From Calonectria ilicicola (taxonomy: Eukaryota; Ascomycota; Sordariomycetes; Hypocreales; Nectriaceae), in NCBI GenBank assembly GCA_020809705.1, contig CP085825.1:2976001-3040000 (forward strand): 64,000 bases of DNA, read 5' to 3'. The notes under the pieces are model-generated. The model was not told the DNA's origin, did not search any database, and saw only the letters and a list, made by a program, of their open reading frames with translations. Numbering within the stretch: the first letter of the stretch is position 1; every line of letters begins with the position of its first letter. Below are positions 47,429-57,900 of the stretch, in pieces. Both the position numbers and the translations under genes were made by a program.

Positions 47429-49442
47429 TTAACCTAGAGGATTGTCCTCCCTAATCTCCGACATACCTCCAGGAGCGAGGTATATTCTACACATGAGAAC
47501 ATCTTTGTTGCTTGACTCTAATAACTCTTCCTCGATGGTGTTTTTGTAAATTGACTTCATATCCTCGAATAAAGTCTCATTGTTCCGATGCATCCGCCAC
47601 GAGCGTTTGATATCCTCCACTCTCAGCATAAATGTTACCTCAGTGAAAGTGCCTTGAATCTCCGACTCTGTTATGATTTCATGCAGTGACTTGTCTTGAA
47701 AAAAACTATCCAATGACATGGTGGTCCTGAAATTATTTGCTATGTCGATGTTGAAGATATACTTCAAACTGGTGAGGCCTCGGTTTCGCTCTGCGGGCTC
47801 GTGACAAGACTCCTCAATTCCATCATAACCTGCATTGAAGGGGATTAGAGGTTCAGTAATACTCCTAGCGTCGTCCTGAATTTCGCGTAGACGAGATTCA
47901 ATACTTTGGATTGGTTCGACCTCATGAACGGGTTCAGCATCCGATCCTCGCCGTGGTGAAAATGAATGAACAGGCCCAGTGCCGAGTTCAGGGCTGGGCA
48001 TGCTATTCTCTGCTCTGATAACCCTGGGGGTATTAGGGGATTGATCATGACTTTCTTCTCTCGGAGGATCGTTGGGATATGGAAATTCCACAGGATCGTG
48101 GTTTAATCTTCCCATCGTTACTTCTCTTTCATCTCTTTCACTTGGCGGGGGAATTGCGAGGCTCGGCTCCGATTGCTCTCGAGCATTGTCGCTTAAACCA
48201 ACAGACTCCGAATTACTAGATTCACCTAATGAAGGATGTAGATCAGATGCTTTTGTCCAGGTGACAAATTCGGGGCGGTCAACTGGTTTTTTTGGTCTGG
48301 CAGATTTGCGTTTGAGTTGATCGCTGGCACTAGAGTCATGGAAACCAAGGACTAGAGGACGTGGGCTAGCTTCTGTGGCATTTGGCCCTTCATGGATCGT
48401 ACGCTTTGTTCGGGAGCTATCCGATTCTAGTTCCGCTTGGGCAGCGGTCCGCTTTGGGTTTTGGCGACTCTACTTATATTAGCATAGGTATTTTAACTCA
48501 ACATCTGTGAAGTTGAACCTACTTCAACAGTCATTGAAGACTCAGTCAGGTTAGATAGCTCACCACCCATATTTGGCATGGGAGCGGGTGCTCTGGGTGC
48601 ACTTATCTCCCGATTACCGATTACGCAATTGTGACTCAGTAGATTGTGTTCATTCGTTAAAGCTTCGCCGTTAGGGGACTCAGAGAGAGGAGGTTTCGGT
48701 TGTGGGGGTAGTGAGGGTAGTGAGGGTAGGAGGCCATTGTAGCTAATAACCAATTAGTCTTTTTAGAGAATCATAAGTATGGAGATTAAACAGACGGAAT
48801 AATCTGAGGTTCCCCAGAACCTGCAGTTGTGTTCTGATAAGAGGTTTGGTTGTCGACGTCGATGGGCGTGTCAGCGCTATTACCTTTCTGGCCAGCGCCA
48901 GGAGGTTGACATCTGTTATCGTTGGTATGCTGAGGGACTTGGGTATTCTGAACTTGGTCCTTCATAGGATTGTTGATTCTCCAATAGAGGTACCTCAAGT
49001 GCTTATTTATGCTATACTTTGTTTTAACACAATTCCATAGGTTTCTCATACCATTCATAAAATAAAAATATACATACAACTCGAAATCTCTAGGGTATGT
49101 CAATGATCGATACTGGGGATCCTCAAGACGATCTGGCCAGAAGCGAGAACCGTTTGCATTCTGTTGCAGAAAAGAAGTCGCCATTTGTTTAAGCCCAAGA
49201 TTGTGGGTCCGATTTTTCCAATCGCGAAGTTCAATACCTGGTATAGGATTTCCAGCATGGGAAAAAATGAATGTGGATAGATGCTGTGTTATAGCTTCGT
49301 ACAAGTCAATGTTTCTGGTCGTTTTGTCGTCTGGACAGCCAATTTTTGAACGTAACTCGTCAAGTGTGAGTTTTTCTCTTGTTCTGAAGTTGTGTCCTCG
49401 CCTTTGTGTTTGAGGAGATAGTTGTGTTGTGTCTTGGTTCAT
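47429..49442 (-). CDS. Orphan protein A of a divergent paralogous pair
   Basis: No family recognised. Minus-strand exons are 49442-49078, 49011-48796, 48742-48523 and 48469-47429; 613 aa. Introns use donors GTATGT, GTCTGT and GTAGGT and have phases 2, 2 and 0. The first intron is 66 nt, free of stops and in frame. The N-terminal domain (about residues 25-145) has GIELRDWKNR, ATSFLQQ, GSRFWPD and LTYPRDFEF-INKHLRYLYWRIN. The middle is Ser/Pro-rich and disordered, with an LPSLPSLP repeat and basic clusters (LKRKSARPKKP) that could be nuclear signals. The C-terminal ~115 residues form a second domain (LKYIFNIDIANNF, IQGTFTEVTFML, FEDMKSIYKNTI). Domain order, motifs and intron phases match protein B at 50984-52925. 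No signal peptide or membrane segment is seen. It could be a DNA- or chromatin-associated protein, but this is a guess. Confidence 0.75.
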
Positions 49443-50983
49443 GATTGATGATGTATTGTAACATGTATCAAAACACGATGCTTGACTGTATCGCAGAGAT
49501 GAGCTGAAGGGAATACATTTGGCAGCATCCTATTTATAGATTATTTTGCGGACTACCTAACCTGACGCGCTTGAGTCGCGACAAGGCAGCTGGACAAGGG
49601 TGAAAGAAAACGAGGCAGATTTTATCGGGATCTTGGTCGAGGAGAGTGGGTGTGCCTCCTACCCCGGCGCTTACACCTTTCCTGATCTTTAGGGATGTAG
49701 TTAATGGCGAAACACACCCCAACAATACCCCACTGAGCAAAATCAGGGCTATCAAAGTCGGCTACAATTTACCGTAAGATGAACCGACTTTTTTTGGTTC
49801 ATATTCGTGTGGTTTGAGGAATTGAGTTCCAATTCTAGTTGGGGGGGGTCTTTTGAGAGATGATCCTGGGATGGCCGCAAAATGGGCCAACGCTTGGGTC
49901 GCCACTGGAAAGCCAACACTGCGCCATCGAAGCCGGCGCTTACAATGCCACCCAAGAAGTCCTCCCCCCTGCGGGAGTATAATGCGGTGACTGAATTTGG
50001 GTTGTCCGTGAAACCTGTCCGGAGGCAGCCCGTGGCAAGTAACCTGGTGTGGTAACTCCAAGTTGGTGGATGACTCCGTAACAGGCGTGAATCGAATTCA
50101 CATGAAATCAATATTCTGAAAAAAAAGTGGCTAGTTTGTATGATGTGATATCACTACTTTTTGGTTATCGCACTGGGACGAGATAATAACCCCCTGAATA
50201 GCGGTGACGCCGTCACGAGCCAGACCAATGGGTGAAGGTCAGTGATGAAATGGCTATTCGAAAAGGAACAAAAAAAGCAAAGAACATAACCTGTGCCATT
50301 TCTCTACCAATTTCGGAGGGAAAGGGTTTCATGGAGTTGCAATGACAAGCTTCATCACCCCTGCACTAGGATGGGGTGGACTGCAACTGTGTGTTGGTTC
50401 CAACACTCACCAAAAAAAAAAAAAAAACGTCGCCCACAATGGAAATCAGAGTTTGATCGAAGTACCGAGACCAAAAACACAGTTTTAGATCGTGGTGTAA
50501 CAAGTCGGAAAAAAACCGTGAAACTCCGGTTGGAATTTGCATGTCATGGTCTATCCACGTTCAACGGCAATCTTTGCTTCATCGAAGTGGATTTCCCGAC
50601 TACTTTCTGCTACAAAAGCAGCAATTGCCAAGGAGGGCTACATAACAGGGTTGTTTTTCAGCTTTTGATACAGAAGGCTGACTTGTAGCGTTCTGTCGAT
50701 GTTATCAGACGTCGTTGCCTAGTCAAGTCGCGTCACCTCCTTTTTTACATTTTCTACTGTGCATGGACCGAGAAGAATTTTACCTGCATCGGTGAGTCCT
50801 CCTTCATTTCCGAAATTTCCAGAATTCCTTGGAGTTCCCTCAACTTCTATTCTGAATTACCCGCCCCTTTAATCCTTGGGAGCCAACATACCAACAACCA
50901 CTCCAGTGAATGTTCCACACCCAGCTTTTGTTTCGTTTGTGACTCCTAATTAGAATCAACGATACTTGCATAATCTAGAAGTA
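49443..50983. other. Divergent intergenic region between orphan genes A and B
   Basis: 1.54 kb with no supportable ORF; frames of 100-130 codons here contain homopolymer stretches (A run near 50412) and lack the pair's motifs. It contains a 12-bp direct repeat (listed separately). Confidence 0.55.
49664..49944 (+). repeat. 12-bp direct repeat bracketing ~257 bp
   Basis: CCGGCGCTTACA occurs at 49664-49675 and again at 49933-49944. No inverted termini were seen next to it, so it is not called a target-site duplication. Confidence 0.6.
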
Positions 50984-52925
50984 ATGGAGTCAAGTACACC
51001 AACAAGTCCTCGACGTCCGAATCCTGCAAAGTATCGACTATTCAATACGACGAAATCGATAAACATCCCCTCTATCACGAAGCTCCGCGCCGAGCTTGAC
51101 TATGGGCATCCCGGCGAGAAGAGAGATGTCGAATTCTACAAAGTTTTCCGATCGTATATTACTGATTTCAAGTCGAGCAGCGGTATAAAGGGCCAGGATT
51201 TGTTCCGATGGAAGCTGCGCCTTCACCAAGATGGCCTGCTTGAATTGGCATCTAAGTTTCTAGACGAAGAAGGGTATGGATCTATCTACTGGCCAGATAA
51301 TCCCAATAGCCCACTACATGGGAAACTAGAATACTCAAAGGACTTTAAAAAGTCGGTGATGCATTCCACCCTACCTATTTATTGCGTGATACTGACAAGA
51401 CTGTATTTTCAGGATCAAACGGACAATCATGCAGCTGGTTCTCAAAGCCAATCAGCAACGCAGATGGAAAGGAAAAAAACCTGAAGCTGATCCAGAGTCT
51501 GAGAAGAATCCAAATGGAACTAGCTCGGTTCGCCAATGCTGTGACCCTGTCGGCCAGAACTCTGCTGATTCTTAGTCTTACGAATCCTCGAGAATCCAAG
51601 GAGAGAGCTCGAATGGGTCCCGACGCGAGAACCCTACAGATCTTCCCTACCAGGGGCCCATTGAACCGCAAGAAGTTCCCGAAGGCATGGGGAATATGAT
51701 CTTTGGTCTGCCCTCCGAGAATGAACCAGTAGTACCAAATTCTTGGTAGGTCTTCAACAACGTAGAGGCTTCCACCAATCCGCTAATGATCCAGCCAGGA
51801 ATAATGCAAGCACGTCCGCCCCCGAAGTCTCCTACACAACACAAACCTTCCATCCTTCAGGCACCAATAGCCAGAGCTCTCAGGGGGAGACGAGAGAAAC
51901 AAGGGAGAACCCAAATATGGCACCTATGGCGGAAATGAGTGATCCATACGACGTCCCTGATAGCCCGGAGCTGGGTGTCCCTCCCGCCATTCCACAAGTG
52001 TGTTGTCCCATCGTGAATAAAGATACATTGACTAATCAGAGTTTAGGATGAGATCACTAATAGAAGACTTGATCCGACGGTTACTGGAGAGGAGAGTGCC
52101 CAGTCAACACGCGTTCTAATCCAAGCCACGGAAGCCGCATTGATTGAAACCGATACTGAACCATCCGATCCTATCACAAGAAACCTGTCTGAAGCGGCAT
52201 CATTCTCAGAGAATGAGAGAACTGCAGACTATACTCGACCTCAACTTCAGCCAATACAAACCCCTTCCCTCACGGAGGATTCTCACGAAACGGAGGATCA
52301 GTATGAGGATGGAGGTTTAAGACAACTTTATCAAAGGGCTCGGACAGAACCACCGCCGTCAGCTTTTTCGAGTTCTAATAGTAACCCGAATTCTCCAGCC
52401 TTTTGCCCCAAAAGCATGCCACCCCCACCGCTGCCGTTACCGATGCCAACCGTCAGCGCCAATTCCACAACGAGGCCAAGCTCACGACCCGTGCCCTTGA
52501 GACAAACCCAGGAAGGACCAAAACAAATTTCACCAACCCTGCCAAAAATCAGTATAGTTTATACTGTGAACGTCTCCCAGAATCGAAACACACAATGGAC
52601 CCCCAAAGGCCACTTTATGAACATGCCTCTTCAAGCGCTCAGGGATGACCTTCCACTGAATGGCACCTTTACGGGGTTGGAATTTGTTTTGGAGACGCCA
52701 GGGGGTAAGTCGTTTGATGGCACCATTGATAGCGGCGACCTAAACGCCGAGGAAGATTTTGAAGGGATGAAGTCGCGGTTTCGTAAAAAAATCATGGCTG
52801 TTCGACGAGAGCGAGTAGGGTCAAGCAAAGTCCTGCACTTTGAGATAGCTATCACCCCCATTGGCTCGGAGGGCGCTGGTAAAGATGATTACAACGACGA
52901 CGATGAAGATGAGGAGATGTTTTGA
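50984..52925 (+). CDS. Orphan protein B of a divergent paralogous pair
   Basis: No family recognised. Proposed exons are 50984-51351, 51413-51527, 51576-51745, 51799-51997 and 52047-52925; 576 aa. The N-terminal domain has ITKLRAELDYGHPGEK, IKGQDLFRWKLR, DGLLELASKFLDEE, GSIYWPD and LEYSKDFKK-IKRTIMQLVLKAN, aligning with protein A. The middle is Pro/Ser-rich. The C-terminal domain (residues ~452-560) has ISIVYTVNVSQNRNTQW, NGTFTGLEFVL and FEGMKSRFRKKI, then an acidic end (DDYNDDDEDEEMF). Intron phases are 2, 0, 2, 0; without the second, they equal those of A. That second intron (51528-51575, 48 nt) has a poor GTTCGC donor. If it is not spliced, an in-frame TAG at 51573-51575 truncates the protein, so this gene may be either intact or broken. 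The first intron's GTCGGT donor is weak but is set by the match to A. Confidence 0.7.
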
Positions 52926-53814
52926 CATTGTTCTGTATGGTGGATAGGAGTTTGTACCAGGGCGCGCACACGGATGAACATTTTGAAAGGGAACCTGGGT
53001 ATTTCAGCGGTGACTGGGGATATGGTATGGAACTAACTGGCTTTCGATTTACGATGTATATAAGAAATATTGGGACGAGATTCTACGAGAAGCGCAACTT
53101 CTAGATTAGCACCTATAATAAGATGGGGAATAAGGTTATTAAATTACTCTCACTTTTTGTATTTTACAACATTGCAATGATGTACATTCAATAATCATGC
53201 ACATTTATTTTTGTCCAGAATGGGAGAAGATGGCCAATAGAGCCAACTAAGGAAATTCTTTCTAATACAATTCTTCATTTACAACAGCTGATACATTGAT
53301 CCGAAGGTTGTGTACCTTGCAATTACCTCCGACTTGTGGAGGCGATGCGAGGTTTCACTCCATTTTAATCATTAAACACTGGATTTTGAGGTATTACCCG
53401 CCGCATTTGCACCACCGCATTTCTTTTTCAGCAGATACTAATCATGGCTGAGTTAGTTTATACTCGCCTTGTTGGCGCATATACATGTTGAGTCCCAATC
53501 GGCTTTGTGGCTTTTTTGGTGTAATTTTGTCGCTCATGATGTTCCCTTTTTTTGCTTTTGGCATGATGACCAGGGATACCCACTGTTGAACCATTGGCTT
53601 TTCTACATAAGTAGCTTGCTCAGAATCAATATACACATTGGAATCAAATTTGTTGTGATTTGAAGGAATTGATTTTTAATCATCATTACATAGCCGCCCT
53701 AATTTTTTTGTAGGCAGTATTGCAGCCTCCCTCAACCCGTTCCCACCACATGCCGGAACACCATGACCCATCCAAGTCTCTGGGTACTTTTCCTATCGTA
53801 CATGACATTATTCA
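52926..53814. other. Intergenic at the right edge of the orphan gene pair
   Basis: 889 bp of AT-rich 3' flanks (convergent genes). Short frames only; no terminal repeat matching the left edge was recognised by eye. Confidence 0.55.
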
Positions 53815-54531
53815 TTATGACTCCTCCTCTGCCTCATCAAAATATTCTCTGCCCTCTCCGTAGAGCACCTCACAGACTCCCGCCAGGGGTATATCCATGA
53901 CAGCATCCGTCCCTTCGCTCCAGATCTCACGCCACCGCAGCTTTCCATTCCCTTCCACCTTACGCTCACGGTTGCGGCTGCCACGCAGACGGCCCTTTGC
54001 ATCAATTTCAGCCAGGTGCCCCGCACCATCGACAATCGTCTCGACGTTGTTGAGGGGCAGTGTCAAGATCTCAGTGTTGTACGCCGCCAGCGCCACGTAC
54101 GTGTAGCACACCGCCATGACGGTGAAGGCGGGGATGGCGAGCGCCCACCAGCGGTTCGGATAGTAGTAGATGCCCAGGGCGTGCAGGAACGGCGACGGGA
54201 GGTAGCCCCAGAGGAGGTAGATGAGGAAGGTCAGGCTGCTGAACAGGTACAGGACGAAGCCGTAGTATTCGTACGTTGGCACCTTGGGCGCTGCGCGGGG
54301 GATGGGCGCGAGCGTGTCGTCGTCGGAGGCATCAGGGGTCGTGGGGCGTGATGGGCGCAAGAGAGATGTGAGCGACGGCGAGGGAGGCAGCGGTGTCGGG
54401 GGCCGACCGTAGAAGGGCGGTGCAAAGAAGTTCTGCGATGACAGCTGGCGCGGCGGCGAGTCCTCGCCAGACGAGCTGATTGATTGGTTGTCCGAGAGGA
54501 TTTCGTCCTCGTCGTCTGAAGTGATCGACAT
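53815..54531 (-). CDS. GPI19: GPI-GlcNAc transferase subunit PIG-P
   Basis: Subunit of the ER complex that transfers GlcNAc to phosphatidylinositol, the first step of GPI-anchor synthesis. The intronless CDS encodes 238 aa. A disordered acidic/Pro-rich N-terminus of ~90 residues leads to the PIG-P domain, which starts PTYEYYGFVLYLFSS. It has two membrane helices (FVLYLFSSLTFLIYLLWGYL and WWALAIPAFTVMAVCYTYVA) separated by the conserved GIYYYPNRWWAL loop. The C-terminal part is cytosolic and charged, with a DIPLAGVCEVLYG motif. The N-terminal extension is longer than in yeast Gpi19, as is common in filamentous fungi. Confidence 0.93.
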   Translation of the reverse strand: MSITSDDEDEILSDNQSISSSGEDSPPRQLSSQNFFAPPFYGRPPTPLPPSPSLTSLLRPSRPTTPDASDDDTLAPIPRAAPKVPTYEYYGFVLYLFSSLTFLIYLLWGYLPSPFLHALGIYYYPNRWWALAIPAFTVMAVCYTYVALAAYNTEILTLPLNNVETIVDGAGHLAEIDAKGRLRGSRNRERKVEGNGKLRWREIWSEGTDAVMDIPLAGVCEVLYGEGREYFDEAEEES

Positions 54532-54916
54532 GGCGGGCGCAGGCTTGTCGCAACTACGGTTGGAGTTGAGAGTGGGAGAGACTTGTCGGTGACGTGCCTC
54601 AAGGCCAAGGGGCTAGGGTTCCCAGGAACGGAACCCAGCACGCGCCTAAGCTAGTGGGCGATTTGGCGCGCCCCCGGCTCTAAATTCATTACCGCCCCGC
54701 AACTTTGGTTCTAACGGGGCCTCGATTTAGTGGGCGGACTTGACGTTATTTTCTAGCGAGAAGCCTGCAGCTGTCAACGCTTCTTCTTCCAAAGCAACAG
54801 GTCATCCGTCTCAGCCACCATTAAACTCATATTTTTCTATATATATAAGAGAAATCATCATCATTAATAGTAACCCCTCTGTATGTCATACACTGTGTAC
54901 AAGCGTCCCCTCCGTT
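54532..54916. other. Intergenic, GPI19 promoter / VPS8 3' flank
   Basis: 385 bp between two minus-strand genes; a TATATATAAG stretch is near 54839. Nothing further is seen. Confidence 0.6.
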
Positions 54917-57900
54917 TCATCCATCAATCGGGCATCTATAGTCTCTATCCCGTCCTATCGCACTGTCTTGCTTCTCCTGTAGCGCATCAAGGCAGCTTTG
55001 GTGATAGATATGCCGACACGCCAAAACCACCAACGGCCCTAATGGTTGATCTTTGCCATCCACGACTACTGTATCCGTAGCTGTAGCTGGCTCGATCAGC
55101 ATGCTTGACGGTCTTGTGTCCACGCCTTTCCCTTTAGATCTAGCATCTGACTCACCTGCGTGGCCCTTGGCACGCTCGGCATTATCAGCTTGCCTCTCTT
55201 TCCTTCTCCTGTCTTCGATGGCTTGCTTATCTTCCCATGCCTCAAATACCGACCTGCCAGCCATCCCAGGCCCCCATACTCTCCGACTGCAAGCCTCACA
55301 AGTAGACCCACGAGGGCGCCAGCCGCGTTGACGTAGCTCTACCGATTCCTTGACATTTACGAATAGACTTCGCTCCAAGAGTCTATTCGACAATCGCAGT
55401 ATTGACTCTTCATAAGCATACGCAGAAAATATCGATGCCAGCACTCCTCTCAGATCTGCCAAATTTGGCGAAGCGGCAGCAGCTTGTGTAAGAAATGCTC
55501 GCAGTACACGGAGGAATGACAAGTTAGCACCAGCATTGGTCAAAAGGCGTGCGCCGGGCTGCCCTGCTGGCTGGCTTGACGTTGCCGTGAGCAGAGCTGT
55601 GAAGGTATGCTGAACCAAAGAGCGCAGGAGAGCAAGAAGCTTCTCTTCGTCCAACTTCTCCTCCTCATCCTCGGCCTCTTTGGCGACGGAGATTATGGCT
55701 GGAGAAAGTTTTCGTGTAATCTGTACGCATGCCTCAATCAGGCCCAGCCAAAGCGATTCATCAGGAGACAATGCCTCAACAGCCGACTTTTGCTTCTTTT
55801 GCACCACATTGGTTCTTTTGGACGTCTTTGTCTGCCCTTGACAAAGCCAGATGCCGACATGGACATATTTCTGAAGAGCCTGTAGCAACTCTTCCAAGTC
55901 AAGCTGGAACCCAATGGTATGCTCTTGCTTATATGCGCCTGCCAGCAGCCCTTGCATTGCTGATTCCAGGGTATCAAGGTGTTTAATCAAGCGATCCATT
56001 GCATCTTTGACTTGGCCTTCACGCGCCAACAGTACGACTTCGGCATCAATGACACCGGTCTCCTCCATCGTCGGAATTAGTTTCTCAAGTCTCAGATCCG
56101 TTGATTGTACCAACCCCACGTAGTCAGAAACATGAGATGGCTCAAACTTGCACATGAGCTGTACATATCGCTCAACTAAATCTCGATCAGAAATGATTTT
56201 CTCCTCGGACGAAGCTTCCCTAGGCTCTAGCAGTGTTTTTAGGTACAAGTACTGCAGCTCTAGGTTGTCCTCAGCAGACTCTAGAATGTGTTGGTGAAGC
56301 TCCTTATCTTGAGTGGCAAAGATTTGCGCAGTCTGCTCGGCATCAAGCTCAAGCAAGTCTTGCGCGTGAGTCCTGACAATATCCAGCACCTCTTGGACCT
56401 GGCGAGTGTTCAGCCCAGCATGTGGGCGCAAGCAGCCTGAGATACATTCGAAAACCATCTCTTGATCTTCAGGATCCTCAAAATATGTCTGCACCAGCTT
56501 GCCATATTGCTTATCTGTTTTATATATGCGCTTCAGTATACGATAAAAGCCGGCCTTCTTGAAGAGTGGCATCAGCGCGGGCATGTCGGATGGATGATAG
56601 ATGGAAAGCAGGTACTCGGCACTTAGCTGAGCATCCTCTGCCAGATCAACCCCTGGATAATTGCAAAGCCCAGTGAGAACTCGTGACAGAGTTGTACCTG
56701 GGAACAAGAGATATTGCGGAAACTTGGGCAGGTTTCGAGCAATAAACATGTCCAAATAAATGGTGTCCTCAGTGGCAAATTCATCGGGGCTCATAACATC
56801 GAGAAGAATCGATAATACATATTGACGATTGATGGTAAGCCCGAAAATTTGCTCCTCGGGTAACTCGCCCCTTACACCGCCGTTGACATGCTGCTGGTCA
56901 GGTGAATCGTTTAGGAAGGAATCCTCGAAGGCCTCGTTCAAAGCACTCAGAAAACTTGGTGCATCAAACTTGAGAATTAGACGCAAGTATGGGAACGAAG
57001 GCTGTGTCTCGGCGGCAGGCATAGTAATAAACTCCCGGGCACTGCCTTTAGGCCAGGCAATTGTCTTTCCAGAAAAGAGAAACCAGTAAATCTCTGCCTT
57101 GGCTTTAGTTGCTACCTCATCCTCTAACGTCTCTCCTGTTGGATAAACGCGTCCAGTGAGAGTGTAGGATAGATATGGGAAAATTTTGAGCGCGCTGATG
57201 CTGAAAAAATCATCGGCCATGTTCCCTGGAATGAAGTCCCCGTTCGCCATGAGAGGTATCAAGAGCGAAATTAGGTCGATCATTGGTGTAATGTAGTCGT
57301 TTAAGGCCTGGTTCCAGACGTAGATAAGGGCATCATATAGGCTATGCTGCTTGCACAACAGAGTGATTTGATCCAAGTCGAGAGTAGCAGTTTCCATATG
57401 GCAGATCATCTCTTCCAGCCTGCTCTCCCAGCCCTTGGCCACAAAGTGTGTAACCAAATCTTTCACCACAACCGGAGGGACCATGGTGATGACACGTTCC
57501 AGAATGTATGGCTCGAGACATTCAAGAAAGATACCTGGTATCTCTGCGTCGTCATACCACTCATACATCTCGTCAAATAAGAAGTCAGTATTATTGATGC
57601 TTTGGCAGGCGGTAAAACAGGTCTCTGCCAGCTGCTTCATATGATCATCATCAGCATTTTCCAGGTGCTTCTGGCGCTGGCCAAAGGCATATTTTAAAGA
57701 GGCGCTGATGATCTCCATGATTTTGTCTTGAACCATAGAGTGCCGTAGATCTCCATCTTCTGGTAACCCGACTGTAAGCTTGTCGGCGTCACCAGTATAG
57801 TAAGAAGTTGCCAGTTGGATCGCTCCAATATAGTCGCCATGCTCCATCATGGCAATTAATCTGTCAGCCCAATTCGAGAGTGCGCCAATAGAAACTTCAT

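Noticed and set aside
50293..50688. 131-codon frame in the A/B spacer, checked as a third family member or remnant
   Set aside because: It runs through a 15-base A stretch (poly-Lys) and lacks the WPD and GTFT motifs.
52140..52925. C-terminal half of orphan B as a gene of its own
   Set aside because: Upstream exons join it in phase, and the match of phases and domains with A supports one gene.
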